Shown here piece by piece: positions 1-9,376 of a stretch of DNA of 64,000 nucleotides. The notes beneath the pieces are model-generated. The model was not told the origin of the DNA, ran no database searches, and saw only the letters and a list, made by a program, of their open reading frames with translations. The stretch is from Fictibacillus halophilus. GTDB taxonomy: Bacteria > Bacillota > Bacilli > Bacillales > Fictibacillaceae. The position numbers were made by a program, and so were the translations under genes. The DNA lies in NCBI RefSeq assembly GCF_016401385.1, contig NZ_JAEACF010000001.1, positions 1,426,001 to 1,490,000 of the forward strand, given 5' to 3'. Positions within the stretch are counted from its first letter, which is position 1; each line of letters begins with the position of its first letter.

Positions 1-90
1 TACATGTACTTTCAACAAATAAGCGAATTAGTCCTTCAAAACTGAATTACGATTATCATTTGTGTATAGTTTGCGTGAGATAGATCACAA

Positions 91-124
91 AAAAAGACAT
101 TTCCATAAAATGTTAGAAATGTCT
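91..124 (-). terminator. Terminator of the EcsC-family gene
   Basis: A 9-bp stem (AGACATTTC / GAAATGTCT) is followed on the minus strand by a run of seven T. It starts 17 bases after the stop of the EcsC-family gene. The first 90 bases of the window show nothing I can name. Confidence 0.75.
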
Positions 125-140
125 ACTTCGTATATTCGTT

Positions 141-962
141 TTACTCCGATTCTATAGCAGCGGTCGTATCACACTTTAACCTTTCTACAATTCTTCTTTT
201 CTGGTAAAGCATCGTTCCTGTTTCTGCAAGATCATTGATCATAGACCGATTCGCGAATGCACCAAAGAGGATTCCTGCGATAGGTACCATTTGAAACAGC
301 TTTTTCCAACCAAATGACTCTGTAAACGTTAAAGTAACTTCTCTCCAACCTTGAATTTGAGAAATAACTTCTCTAGATTTCTTCTCTTCCTCACTAATTG
401 CAGCAAGTTCATTAAGGATCGCTTCTTTACCTATATAATCAGAAGTAGAGAATTGAAGGCATTTTAGGATATAGACTCGTTCTTCTTTATCGTTTGGATC
501 ATATCCGTGTATAATCGCTATTTCTTGTAAAGTTTTTAAAGAGATTGCTAATATAGTAGGGATATCAATCGCTAGCGTGAAGATACCTCCAATTCCAGTA
601 CTAGCTCCTTGTAGAGTTGCAGCACTTTTTCGTTTGTTTGCTAGTTCTAAAGAAACCTTCTTCATTTCTTCTACTGGTATTGTTTTAAAGTCTGCTAAAT
701 CATGAATCGTTCTACCCGTTTGTTTTTCGAAGAACTGAAAAACAGATTTCTCTTTGGATAGATATTGACCACCATTCTGTATGTATCCACCAATTTCATC
801 GAGAAGTGTACCAATTTTATTTTGAATAAACTTTGGTGTCACTTTATCTAGCAGCTTAAACGGCAAGCGCGTTATCCGCTCCCAAAACCATATCCCTTTT
901 TGATCTTTTTCCCATTTCTCAATCTGTTGAAGTTCTTTCAATAAATACTCCCTTGTTTCCAT
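141..962 (-). CDS. EcsC family protein
   Basis: The 273-residue protein matches the EcsC family in length and texture: a basic, Trp-rich N-terminus (EKWEKDQKGIWFWERI), an amphipathic middle, and two hydrophobic Gly/Ala-rich stretches at about residues 117-150 and 225-245 (for example MVPIAGILFGAFANRS). Family members are probably membrane-associated. EcsC of B. subtilis lies in an ABC transporter operon but its own activity is unknown, so I propose no reaction. Here it stands alone with its own terminator and no ABC genes next to it. The ATG start is the only good candidate. Confidence 0.75.
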   Translation of the reverse strand: METREYLLKELQQIEKWEKDQKGIWFWERITRLPFKLLDKVTPKFIQNKIGTLLDEIGGYIQNGGQYLSKEKSVFQFFEKQTGRTIHDLADFKTIPVEEMKKVSLELANKRKSAATLQGASTGIGGIFTLAIDIPTILAISLKTLQEIAIIHGYDPNDKEERVYILKCLQFSTSDYIGKEAILNELAAISEEEKKSREVISQIQGWREVTLTFTESFGWKKLFQMVPIAGILFGAFANRSMINDLAETGTMLYQKRRIVERLKCDTTAAIESE

Positions 963-1030
963 CGTTCTTCATCCCATCTATATTTTCATATCTATTTTAC
1001 GCTTTGTGCTACATTTAGTTTCAACCATTG

Positions 1031-1064
1031 AAAAAAACCGCCTAGAATCTATCTCTAGACGGTT
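1031..1064 (-). terminator. Terminator of the YfkM-like gene
   Basis: An 11-bp near-perfect stem (AACCGCCTAGA / TCTAGACGGTT, one G-T pair) is followed on the minus strand by seven T, 15 bases after the stop of the PfpI-type gene. Confidence 0.8.
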
Positions 1065-1078
1065 CATCTTACAACCAC

Positions 1079-1594
1079 TTATTGTTGCAGTGCTTTTAAT
1101 GACTCTCGAATAAAGGCAGGAATATCATCTGGTTGGCGACTCGTTACAAGATTACCACCACAAACAACTACTTCTTCATCCTTAACTGTTGCTCCCGCGT
1201 TCTTTAAGTCAACATGAATAGACTTGAATCCAGTAACGTGTCTCCCCTTTAAAACCTCGGCAGAAATCAAGAGCTGAGGACCATGACAGATTGCAAATAC
1301 AGGCTTCCCTTCATCAGCAAAATGCTTCGTAAACTGTACGAATTGATCATCACCTCTTAAGATATCAGGCGAGAATCCACCAGGAATGAAAAGTGCGTCA
1401 TAATCTTCAGGTGACACTTCTGAGATCGCGGCATTCGTCGTCACTTGGGCTTCCTTTTGCTTTCCTTCAAGTGTTGCACCTTTTTCTGAGCCGATAACGG
1501 TTACCTCATGGCCAGCTTCCCGAAACGCTTTTGCTGGTTCTGTGTATTCTACATCTTCAAACATGTTTGCGAGTACTGTTGCAATTTTAGCCAT
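1079..1594 (-). CDS. DJ-1/PfpI family protein, YfkM-like
   Basis: This 171-residue protein is a single DJ-1/PfpI (class I glutamine amidotransferase-like) domain. The nucleophile elbow is AICHGPQ with Cys103-His104, preceded by the IPGGFSPD loop near residues 70-77 that carries the partner acidic region. Length and sequence closely resemble B. subtilis YfkM (general stress protein 18). Relatives act as deglycases, chaperones or peptidases, and which applies here cannot be read from the sequence. It has its own terminator and appears monocistronic. It is cytoplasmic, with no signal peptide. Confidence 0.88.
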   Translation of the reverse strand: MAKIATVLANMFEDVEYTEPAKAFREAGHEVTVIGSEKGATLEGKQKEAQVTTNAAISEVSPEDYDALFIPGGFSPDILRGDDQFVQFTKHFADEGKPVFAICHGPQLLISAEVLKGRHVTGFKSIHVDLKNAGATVKDEEVVVCGGNLVTSRQPDDIPAFIRESLKALQQ

Positions 1595-1678
1595 TCTTTA
1601 ACCACTCCTCAATTTTGTGTGTACATTTGTTGTATTACCATTGAGGAAGTATATTAAACCCCTTTTTAAATTCTTGCT

Positions 1679-2185
1679 TTAAAACAAGGAGACGATATAT
1701 AGATGAATCATTAATACAGCGGCTATTAAACCAAGTAACGAGGCTATGTTTGTTTCCTTTTTTGAACCTGTTTTTGTGTAGAATGGAAAACGAAAACGAA
1801 TGGGCAGCGGATACAGAAGCTGAATACCTCTCGATGTTGCAGCATCTAAAATAAGATGCGAAAGTACCCCTACGACCAAGCCGGTACATAAACTTTGTTC
1901 ATATTGCCAATCTATCCACTCTGGCAACAGAAATAATAGTAGAATTATAATCCAGCTATGAGTAATCGTACGATGACCAAATGTCTTAGATATCGTTTTA
2001 GATAAAAATACCGTTTTCTTTCCTATATATGATCCTGGATGACAAAGATCAGGAAGCAGGCTACCAAGAACAGCCGCACCAAAAAAAGTCAGTTCATGCT
2101 GCAGAGTCTCTGGAGGCAGATCTGTAAAAGCCTTGTAAGCAGCACCTGCAACAACTCCTCCAAGTAAATGTGTGTTGCTCTTCAT
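1679..2185 (-). CDS. Membrane metal-dependent hydrolase, YdjM/YvsG (DUF457) type
   Basis: The 168-residue protein has the signature of the LexA-binding/metal-dependent membrane hydrolase family (DUF457): an N-terminal THLLGG with His6, LLPDLCHPGS with Asp46 and His49, and HRTITHSW with His71 and His76, interleaved with four hydrophobic helices. These conserved His/Asp residues are thought to bind metal at the membrane face. The physiological substrate is unknown. The ATG is preceded by a purine-rich stretch (AGAAATGAGAGATAC). Nothing around it suggests a pathway. Confidence 0.78.
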   Translation of the reverse strand: MKSNTHLLGGVVAGAAYKAFTDLPPETLQHELTFFGAAVLGSLLPDLCHPGSYIGKKTVFLSKTISKTFGHRTITHSWIIILLLFLLPEWIDWQYEQSLCTGLVVGVLSHLILDAATSRGIQLLYPLPIRFRFPFYTKTGSKKETNIASLLGLIAAVLMIHLYIVSLF

Positions 2186-2309
2186 GTTATGTATCTCTCA
2201 TTTCTCTAGTTGTGTAGTTTCCCTAACTGTTTTATATTCCTCATTTACAAGTTACAGAGGGTTCTTTATCTACATTGCTGCTGATTTTTAATTCTTGACT
2301 TCTTTGGTA

Positions 2310-2440
2310 AGTTGATTGGAGTGCAAGGTGCGAGACTCCTATGGGACGAGCGGTCAGGTGGAGACTCCTAAAGGCGCAAAGCGGCAGGAGGCTCACTGTA
2401 CGCCCCATGGAAAGCGAGCATCCTGGAACGAAAATCAACT
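2310..2440. repeat. ~130-bp Bacillus-type intergenic repeat, copy 1
   Basis: This fills the 300-base gap between parC and the DUF457 gene. It is bounded by a perfect 8-bp inverted repeat (AGTTGATT at 2310-2317, AATCAACT at 2433-2440) and contains GAGACTCCTATGGG, GGCAGGAGGCTCA and GCCCCATGGAAAGCGAGC. This is the style of the abundant non-coding repeats seen between genes in many Bacillaceae. A diverged copy in opposite orientation lies at 25227-25354: the outer ~35 bases of each side match well and the interior is poorly conserved. Short ORFs crossing it are not convincing genes. Confidence 0.7.
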
Positions 2441-2489
2441 ACTTTCAAGAACTACCAAGTATTAAAAAAGAAGAAAAGAGCAGCAAGAG

Positions 2490-4934
2490 CTACTCTTTTG
2501 ATTGTTCAGTTGAAACCAATGATTTGATTCGAGTTATTGGTCCCGTTTCTCCTGTATCCACAACAAACGAACCATTGTTGTACCGATCAGCTGGTTTGTA
2601 ATTTGATGGAGAAATCGTCTCAACTTTTCCTGAACTTGTTTCTAAAACAAACTGTATGTCATCTGTTGTAATTAACTTCATACCCACAATACGATGAGGA
2701 TTTGATTTCAACTCCCTCACCATGACGAGACCACGTTTTGCACGTGAGGTTTTCTCAAATTCTGAAATCTTCATCTTTTTAAGTGCACCACGCTGTGTCG
2801 CAATAACAACTTGTGCTTTTTCTGGATCTTTTGGCAGCGCAAATCCGCTAACCACATGGTCACCAGCTTTTAAGTTAATTCCTTTAACTCCTGAAGCTCT
2901 CTGTCCAACGATTGAGATCTCTTCTTCTGCAAACCATAATCCCAATCCAAAATGTGTCGTAATGAAAACGTCTTTCTCTCCGTTTGTTAACGAAACATCA
3001 ACAACTTCATCGTCTGCTTTAAGCTTCACCGCCATCAGTGGACGGTTATATCGTGTTGCTTTATAAGACTTAAGTTCTGTTTTCTTAGCCATACCTTGCT
3101 TTGTAAAGAAGATGAGGTATTGATTCTCTGCAAACTCTTTAATCGGGTATGCTTTGATCAGTCTTTCATCTTTATCTAGTCCAACAAGACTCGCTAAGTG
3201 CTGCCCCATGTCTTTCCAGCGAATCTCTGGCATCTCATACACAGGCAGATAAACGTAGTTACCTTTGTTCGTAAACATGAGAAGCGTTTCGGTTGTGTTT
3301 AGCTGAGACGCCATGAGAAGTGAATCAGTATCCTTCATGCCTGGCGGTTCTCCGTTTGAAGCACTGTAAGAACGAACACTAGAACGTTTTACATATCCGT
3401 CTTCTGTAACAGTCACCATAACATCTTCAGACGGAATCATCACTTCCATGTCGATCTTGATCTCTTCAATTTCCGCTTCAATGATTGTACGGCGTGGATC
3501 GGCGTATTTCTTCTGAACCTCAGCCATCTCTTTTTTGATAACGTTAAATAGCTTTTTCTCACTGTCTAATAAAGAACGTAGATACGTAATTTTTTTCGCT
3601 AAGTCCTCAGCTTCAGACTGGAGCGTCGTAATATCCGTATTTGTTAAACGATAAAGCTGTAAAGTCACAATCGCTTCAGCTTGTGGTTCTGTAAACTGAA
3701 ACTTTTCAATGATGTTGTCTTTTGCATTTCGTTTATCTTTTGAAGCACGGATCGTTTCGATCACTTCGTCTAGGATCGAAATAGCTTTAATCAAACCTTC
3801 AACGATGTGTGAACGTTCTTCTGCTTTTCTTAGATCATATCGTGTACGGCGAGTAACAACTTCTTTTTGATGCTGAATGTAAGAATGAAGAATGGCCTTC
3901 AAACCCATCAGTTTCGGTGTCTTGTTATGAATCGCTACCATGTTGTAGTTATAAGAGACTTGAAGATCGGTATTCTTAAAGAAATAGTTTAGAATTCCTT
4001 CAGCATTACCGTCCTTACGAAGCTCGATCACGATACGTAGACCCGTGCGATCAGTCTCGTCTCGAATTTCAGCGATACCATCTACTTTTTTATCTAAACG
4101 CAACTCATCCATGCGCTTAACGAGGTTCGCTTTGTTCACTTCAAAAGGAACTTCCGTTATGACAATCTGCTGACGACCGCCTTTTAAGCTCTCGATCTCC
4201 GTTTTTGCACGAATGACAAAGCGTCCTTTTCCTGTTTCAAACGCCTTCTTAATGCCATCAAGACCTTGGACGATTCCGCCTGTTGGGAAATCTGGCCCTT
4301 TGATCACAGTCATTAATTCCTCAAGAGAAACATCGGGGTTATCGATCTGCATCGTTACCGCATCGATAACTTCAGCAAGGTGATGCGGTGGAATATCTGT
4401 CGCATAACCGGCAGATATTCCCGTTGATCCATTGACTAATAGATTCGGATAACGGCTTGGCAATACGACCGGCTCTTCGGTTGTATCATCAAAGTTTGGT
4501 GCGAACTCTACTGTCTCTTTATCAATATCACGTAGCAGTTCAGAAGCAATCGCAGATAGCCTCGCTTCTGTATAACGCATGGCAGCTGCAGGGTCTCCAT
4601 CAATACTACCGTTGTTACCGTGCATCTGAATCAGAACATTTCTTACTTTCCAGTCCTGACTCATACGGACCATTGCTTCGTAAACGGAAGAATCACCATG
4701 TGGATGATAGTTACCGATTACGTTACCGACCGTTTTTGCTGATTTTCTGTATGGTTTTTCGTTCGTGTTTCCTTCTGCGAACATCGCATATAAAATACGG
4801 CGCTGAACGGGCTTCAGGCCGTCTCTTGCATCAGGTAATGCACGCTCCTGAATGATGTATTTACTGTATCTTCCGAAGCGGTCGCCGATTACGTCTTCTA
4901 ACGGCAGCTCTCTAAATTTCTCAAGCAGTGACAA
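2490..4934 (-). CDS. parC: DNA topoisomerase IV subunit A
   Basis: ParC is the DNA-cleaving subunit of topoisomerase IV, which with ParE decatenates daughter chromosomes. The 814 residues show the family order: winged-helix/tower N-terminal breakage-reunion domain with catalytic Tyr121 in AAMRYTEARLS, coiled-coil gate, then a C-terminal beta-propeller with degenerate repeats. The quinolone-determining loop reads HPHGDSSVYEA, so Ser82 and Glu86 (S80/E84 of Staphylococcus GrlA) are the sensitive forms. The start is TTG, chosen because GAGGAGG sits 8 bases upstream. It follows parE after 13 bases, so the two are co-transcribed. Confidence 0.97.
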   Translation of the reverse strand: MSLLEKFRELPLEDVIGDRFGRYSKYIIQERALPDARDGLKPVQRRILYAMFAEGNTNEKPYRKSAKTVGNVIGNYHPHGDSSVYEAMVRMSQDWKVRNVLIQMHGNNGSIDGDPAAAMRYTEARLSAIASELLRDIDKETVEFAPNFDDTTEEPVVLPSRYPNLLVNGSTGISAGYATDIPPHHLAEVIDAVTMQIDNPDVSLEELMTVIKGPDFPTGGIVQGLDGIKKAFETGKGRFVIRAKTEIESLKGGRQQIVITEVPFEVNKANLVKRMDELRLDKKVDGIAEIRDETDRTGLRIVIELRKDGNAEGILNYFFKNTDLQVSYNYNMVAIHNKTPKLMGLKAILHSYIQHQKEVVTRRTRYDLRKAEERSHIVEGLIKAISILDEVIETIRASKDKRNAKDNIIEKFQFTEPQAEAIVTLQLYRLTNTDITTLQSEAEDLAKKITYLRSLLDSEKKLFNVIKKEMAEVQKKYADPRRTIIEAEIEEIKIDMEVMIPSEDVMVTVTEDGYVKRSSVRSYSASNGEPPGMKDTDSLLMASQLNTTETLLMFTNKGNYVYLPVYEMPEIRWKDMGQHLASLVGLDKDERLIKAYPIKEFAENQYLIFFTKQGMAKKTELKSYKATRYNRPLMAVKLKADDEVVDVSLTNGEKDVFITTHFGLGLWFAEEEISIVGQRASGVKGINLKAGDHVVSGFALPKDPEKAQVVIATQRGALKKMKISEFEKTSRAKRGLVMVRELKSNPHRIVGMKLITTDDIQFVLETSSGKVETISPSNYKPADRYNNGSFVVDTGETGPITRIKSLVSTEQSKE

Positions 4935-4947
4935 TCTTTAAACCTCC

Positions 4948-6909
4948 TCAGAATGCTGACAAGTTCTCGTTATCTAGTATGTTAGTTTCTTCGTTTATGC
5001 CAAACGCCACGTGTTCTTCAATCCACTTTCGTCGTGGTTCTACTTTATCTCCCATTAGGACAGATACACGTTTTTCAGCACGGGCAGCGTCATCAATTCT
5101 TACTCGGATCAATGTACGAGTGTCGGGATCCATCGTTGTTTCCCATAACTGGTCAGCGTTCATCTCACCTAGACCTTTATAGCGCTGGATAATGTAGCCT
5201 TTTCCAATCTTTTTCTGTGCTTCTCTAAGCTCGTCCTCATCCCAAGCATACTCGATGACTTCCTTCTTACCAGTTCCTTTGCTTACTTTATAAAGAGGAG
5301 GAAGTGCGATGAATACTTTTCCTTCTTCAATAAGCGGCTTCATGTATCGATAGAAGAAAGTTAGTAATAGAACTTGGATGTGCGCACCATCTGTATCTGC
5401 ATCAGTCATGATGACAATCTTATCGTAGTTCACATCTTTTAAAGTAAAATCAGAGCCCACTCCAGCTCCAATCGCATGAATGATTGTGTTGATTTCTTCA
5501 TTCTTAAAGATATCAGCAAGCTTTGCTTTTTCTGTGTTAATAACTTTCCCTCGTAGCGGAAGGATTGCCTGAAATTTACGGTCACGTCCTTGCTTAGCAG
5601 AACCGCCTGCAGAATCACCCTCGACAAGATAGAGTTCGTTGCGTTCAGGATTCTTTGATGTAGCTGGCGTTAACTTTCCACTCAACATAGAATCCTTACG
5701 TTTGTTCTTTTTACCGTTTCGAGCATCCTCACGTGCTTTACGTGCTGCTTCACGCGCTTGTGCGGCTTTAATACTTTTACGGATGAGCATTTCACTAATT
5801 GCAGGATTTTCCTCAAGGAAATACGCCAGCTTAACCGCTACTACGGCATCTACAGCAGAACGTGCTTCACTCGTTCCTAATTTACTCTTCGTTTGCCCTT
5901 CAAATTGCAGAAATTCTTCGGGAATACGAACTGAAACAACAGCTGTTAAACCTTCACGGATATCAGATCCATCTAAGTTCTTATCTTTTTCTTTTAACAT
6001 GTTCGTTTTACGAGCATATTCGTTGATGCTTCGAGTAATCGCCGTTTTCGCACCAGATTCATGCGTTCCACCGTCTTTTGTGCGCACGTTGTTTACGAAC
6101 GATAATACGTTTTCGGCATATCCATCGTTGTACTGAAACGCAAAATCCACCTCGATCTCGTTTTGTATGCCTTCAAAACTCACCACAGTGTGCAGGGAAT
6201 CTTTATCTTCGTTCAAATATTTTACGAATGCCTCAAGACCTGTATCAAATTGAAACTCGTCTTTTTCACCGTTACGTTCATCTTCAAGTACGATCTTGAT
6301 TCCCTTTAACAGGAACGCTGCTTCTCGTAAACGTTCACTTAGTGTTTCGTAGTTGTAGTTGATCGTAGAAAACATGGTCGGGTCTGGTTTAAAATGGACG
6401 GTCGTTCCAGACTTACGCGTATTTCCGATCACTTCAAGTGTTGTTACTGGTTTTCCACCATTCTCAAAACGCTGGCGATAAGTCTTTCCGTCACGGTGGA
6501 TGGTTACCACCAACCATTCAGATAGTGCGTTTACAACTGAAGCTCCTACCCCATGCAATCCTCCAGATGTTTTGTATCCCCCTTGACCAAACTTTCCACC
6601 AGCGTGAAGAACAGTAAAAATGATTTCTGGTGTTGGTTTCCCAAGTTTGTGCATACCTGTTGGCATTCCTCGGCCATCATCAGATACCGACACACTATTA
6701 TCTTTGTGAATTTTCACATGTATGTAATCACCGAATCCGCCTAAAGCTTCATCAACAGCGTTATCTACAATTTCATATACGAGGTGATGCAACCCTCTAG
6801 CATCCGTACTTCCAATATACATACCTGGACGCTTTCGAACGGCTTCTAAACCTTCGAGCACCTGTATGGCATCATCGTTATACTCCATTAATGACTTATT
6901 ACTAGCCAA
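4948..6909 (-). CDS. parE: DNA topoisomerase IV subunit B
   Basis: ParE supplies the ATPase of topoisomerase IV. The 653 residues contain the GHKL ATPase site (DNAVDEALGG; GRGMPTG; GGLHGVGASVVNALS), the transducer domain, and a TOPRIM region with EGDSAGGSAKQGR and DADTDGAHI that coordinates Mg for cleavage. EGDSAGGSAKQGR distinguishes it from typical GyrB only slightly, but the partner immediately downstream and lack of a nearby gyrA support ParE. The start is TTG, 9 bases after AAAGGAG; the next Met (MEYNDD) has no ribosome binding site. A predicted LexA box lies 45 bases upstream. Confidence 0.97.
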   Translation of the reverse strand: MASNKSLMEYNDDAIQVLEGLEAVRKRPGMYIGSTDARGLHHLVYEIVDNAVDEALGGFGDYIHVKIHKDNSVSVSDDGRGMPTGMHKLGKPTPEIIFTVLHAGGKFGQGGYKTSGGLHGVGASVVNALSEWLVVTIHRDGKTYRQRFENGGKPVTTLEVIGNTRKSGTTVHFKPDPTMFSTINYNYETLSERLREAAFLLKGIKIVLEDERNGEKDEFQFDTGLEAFVKYLNEDKDSLHTVVSFEGIQNEIEVDFAFQYNDGYAENVLSFVNNVRTKDGGTHESGAKTAITRSINEYARKTNMLKEKDKNLDGSDIREGLTAVVSVRIPEEFLQFEGQTKSKLGTSEARSAVDAVVAVKLAYFLEENPAISEMLIRKSIKAAQAREAARKAREDARNGKKNKRKDSMLSGKLTPATSKNPERNELYLVEGDSAGGSAKQGRDRKFQAILPLRGKVINTEKAKLADIFKNEEINTIIHAIGAGVGSDFTLKDVNYDKIVIMTDADTDGAHIQVLLLTFFYRYMKPLIEEGKVFIALPPLYKVSKGTGKKEVIEYAWDEDELREAQKKIGKGYIIQRYKGLGEMNADQLWETTMDPDTRTLIRVRIDDAARAEKRVSVLMGDKVEPRRKWIEEHVAFGINEETNILDNENLSAF

Positions 6910-6953
6910 GTTGTGTTGCTCCTTTCGCGTTGCTGCAGTACTACTATAATAGC

Positions 6954-6967
6954 AGAACGTTTGTTTC
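6954..6967. promoter_or_regulatory. Predicted LexA (SOS) box of parEC
   Basis: AGAACGTTTGTTTC fits the Bacillus SOS consensus CGAACRNRYGTTYC at 12 of 14 positions. It lies in the parE promoter region, overlapping the sequence just before a TATTATAG -10-like stretch on the minus strand. The B. subtilis parEC operon is reported to be LexA-controlled, which agrees. I rate it moderate because short palindromes of this kind also occur by chance. Confidence 0.5.
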
Positions 6968-7083
6968 TATACTACTGTTGTCTGTATATTCTCCTCTTAT
7001 TTCTCGGTATATCAACTGAAAACCTTTAGTGTCGAAAAGAATATTTTCTAATAAAAATGTTACTTTGCTAGATAGCATGGGAA

Positions 7084-7109
7084 AACCACCCGTATGATTG
7101 CGGGTGGTT
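7084..7109 (-). terminator. Terminator of the CoA-binding protein gene
   Basis: A 9-bp perfect stem (AACCACCCG / CGGGTGGTT) lies 6 bases after the stop codon and is followed on the minus strand by TTTTCCC, a short T run. Confidence 0.7.
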
Positions 7110-7114
7110 CATTA

Positions 7115-7522
7115 CTACCGTATCATAGCATGTTCCACTTTAATGCACTTATCCATAATATAAGGAATCGTCGCACTTTGCAAAATCTCTTCTGCTTCTG
7201 CACTGTAAAGACCTAACTGAGCCCAAAAGAAACCAGCTTTAATTTTAGCAGCAGAACGTGCAACTTCAGGCAAATATTCACTGCGTCTAAATACATTAAC
7301 AATATCAACGTGGCCATCAATTTCTTCAAGCGATGCATACGCTTTTTGCCCTAAAACCTCTTTGACATTAGGATTTACGGGGATTATCTCGTAACCGGCA
7401 TTCTGCATATATTCTGAAACCATATAGGACGTACGAAAAGGTTGATCAGATAGACCGACTACAGCAATGCGCTTTCTTAATTTTAACAGGTTCTGGATAT
7501 CTTGTGTCGTTGCAGCTCCCAT
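7115..7522 (-). CDS. CoA-binding domain protein (YccU type)
   Basis: The 135-residue protein is a single CoA-binding Rossmann-like domain of the YccU/DUF type related to succinyl-CoA synthetase alpha. It shows the VVGLSDQPFRTSY nucleotide loop near residues 20-32, the strand EIIPVNPNVKEVLG, and the conserved tail MDKCIKVEH. No active-site partner for acyl-CoA ligation is present, so it is probably a binding or regulatory protein rather than an enzyme by itself. AGGAGG lies 8 bases before the ATG. It is monocistronic with its own terminator. Confidence 0.85.
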   Translation of the reverse strand: MGAATTQDIQNLLKLRKRIAVVGLSDQPFRTSYMVSEYMQNAGYEIIPVNPNVKEVLGQKAYASLEEIDGHVDIVNVFRRSEYLPEVARSAAKIKAGFFWAQLGLYSAEAEEILQSATIPYIMDKCIKVEHAMIR

Positions 7523-7654
7523 CTTTATTTCCTCCTAGTGTCGTTTTATATAGTTTTAGACAAAATATGTACAAATGAAACATTTTCATTAAGAAAACTT
7601 GGCTGACACCAAGCTTTTCAAGATAATATTCGGTGAACCTATACGATCGTATTA

Positions 7655-7693
7655 AACTTGTTGTTACGTATAAAATCATTCTGACAACAAGTT
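7655..7693. repeat. 10-bp inverted repeat upstream of the CoA-binding gene
   Basis: AACTTGTTGT (7655-7664) and ACAACAAGTT (7684-7693) form a perfect 10-bp inverted repeat with a 19-base spacer, lying between the terminator of the M32 peptidase gene and the CoA-binding gene. There is no T run next to it, so an operator or leader hairpin is more likely than a terminator. Confidence 0.4.
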
Positions 7694-7710
7694 ATACTTT
7701 TAGATTATGT

Positions 7711-7752
7711 AAAAAACCGGCATTCTCGATATATAAATTCGAGTCCGCCGGT
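7711..7752 (-). terminator. Terminator of the M32 carboxypeptidase gene
   Basis: On the minus strand ACCGGCGGACTCGA pairs with TCGAGAATGCCGGT (two mismatches) and is followed by six T. It begins 10 bases after the stop codon. Confidence 0.75.
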
Positions 7753-7761
7753 AGGATGTAG

Positions 7762-9282
7762 TTAGTTCTCTAAGCGGTAAATATCACTGTATTTCTTTTC
7801 GAAATAAGCGATCAGATGATCAGGATTGAGTCCCTCACCCGTTACGTCTTTTAAGATTTCAATCGGTTTCTTCATCTTTCCATATTGATGAACATTTTTT
7901 GTTAACCATTCTTTGATCGGAAGAAGGTTACCAGCCTCTACAAGTGCGTCGAAGTCAGGAATATCATTCAGCATCGCATGTTTAAGCTGTGCCGCGTAAA
8001 TGTAACCTAATGCGTAAGACGGGAAGTAACCAAAGCTACCGCCTGACCAGTGAACGTCCTGAAGCACACCTTCCGCGTCGTTCTTCGGCGTTACACCGAT
8101 ATATTCTTGCATCTTCTCATTCCAGATGCGTGGAAGGTCTTTTACTTCGATTTCGTCGTTAAATAAACCTTTTTCGATTTCATAACGAACGATAACATGC
8201 AGTGGATATGTCATCTCATCAGCTTCAATACGAATGAGCGAAGGCTCGACCACGTTGATTGAACGGTAGAAATCTTCAAGTTCTACTCCGTTAAACTGTG
8301 CACCAGAAACCGTCTTTAACATGTTGTATTGATTTTTCCAGAATCCAAAATGACGACCAACAAAGTTTTCCCAGAACAGTGACTGAGACTCGTGAATGCC
8401 CATTGATGTACCCGTAGCAAGTGGTGTTCCAACGAGTTCATCTGAAATGTTTTGCTCATAAAGTGCATGTCCACCTTCATGAATCGTTCCGAATACTGCC
8501 GTACGGAAGTCATTTTCCATATACTTCGTTGTTACACGAACGTCTCCAGGGTTTAATCCGATCGCGAACGGGTGAACCGTTTCATCCAATCGACCAGAAT
8601 CAAAGTCATAACCCATATCTTTTAGAACATGAAGACTAAATTCTTTTTGCTTTTCTTTCGGAAAATGTTCGAATAAGAACTTCGTATCTGGCTGTCCTGC
8701 TTCTGTAACTTTTTGAAGAAGAGGCACGATTCGATCACGAAGTTTAGAGAACGTCTCATCTAAGATTTCAACGGTAACACCAGGCTCATACATATCTAAG
8801 AGTGTATTATATTTATTCCCTTCATAGCCCCAATAGCCGATGAATCTCTTATTGAATTCAACAAGCTTTTCTAAGTATGGCTGGAATAAGGAGAAGTCTG
8901 AAGCATTCTTCGCTTCTTCCCACACAGTTTCTGCTTTTGATTGTAAAATGACATATTCTTTAAATTCTGCTGGAGGAATCTTAGCATTACGCTCGTAATC
9001 TTTATTTACTTCCTCAAGCGTTTTTTTCGTAACATCAGATAGAGAGTCCTGTATATCTGACTTAGAAAGTTCTTCGATGTAACTCTTCATTTCCTCAGAA
9101 GTAGACATCGCAAATACATCCGAAGATAATGTTCCAATTACTTCAGAACGTTGTTCAACACCCTTTTTAGGTGCGCCCGTGCGAAGATCCCAATACATGA
9201 GGCCGATCGCTTCATTGATGTGCACCATTTTTTTTACATAATCTAAGAATTCTTTTTCAACAGTTACTTTTGTTTGTGTCAT
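7762..9282 (-). CDS. ypwA: M32 family metallocarboxypeptidase, YpwA-like
   Basis: This cytoplasmic zinc carboxypeptidase removes C-terminal residues from peptides. The 506-residue length is typical of the M32 family. The zinc site is TIHEGGHALYEQ with His268, Glu269 and His272, and the third ligand is Glu298 in GIHESQSLFWENF. The family marker HPF lies at 237-239, followed by GDVRVTT. Position next to the rlmL-like gene, rnpB and gpsB matches the B. subtilis order, which supports the ypwA name. It is transcribed alone and ends at a strong hairpin. Confidence 0.93.
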   Translation of the reverse strand: MTQTKVTVEKEFLDYVKKMVHINEAIGLMYWDLRTGAPKKGVEQRSEVIGTLSSDVFAMSTSEEMKSYIEELSKSDIQDSLSDVTKKTLEEVNKDYERNAKIPPAEFKEYVILQSKAETVWEEAKNASDFSLFQPYLEKLVEFNKRFIGYWGYEGNKYNTLLDMYEPGVTVEILDETFSKLRDRIVPLLQKVTEAGQPDTKFLFEHFPKEKQKEFSLHVLKDMGYDFDSGRLDETVHPFAIGLNPGDVRVTTKYMENDFRTAVFGTIHEGGHALYEQNISDELVGTPLATGTSMGIHESQSLFWENFVGRHFGFWKNQYNMLKTVSGAQFNGVELEDFYRSINVVEPSLIRIEADEMTYPLHVIVRYEIEKGLFNDEIEVKDLPRIWNEKMQEYIGVTPKNDAEGVLQDVHWSGGSFGYFPSYALGYIYAAQLKHAMLNDIPDFDALVEAGNLLPIKEWLTKNVHQYGKMKKPIEILKDVTGEGLNPDHLIAYFEKKYSDIYRLEN

Positions 9283-9376
9283 TTTTGTTCCATCCCTTCA
9301 CGGTTTCATTAAAAACATACCGCTATATGAATTCGTGACGCAATAAAAAAGTCCTGCTGGTCGGTTTTATTTTTTT

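Noticed and set aside
2722..3066. Rightward open frame of 114 codons opposite parC
   Set aside because: Lies wholly antisense to the conserved parC breakage and C-terminal region, Ser/Thr-rich shadow composition, no ribosome binding site.
5639..6136. Rightward open frame of 165 codons opposite parE
   Set aside because: Antisense to the parE TOPRIM and transducer region; composition is that of a reverse-strand shadow.
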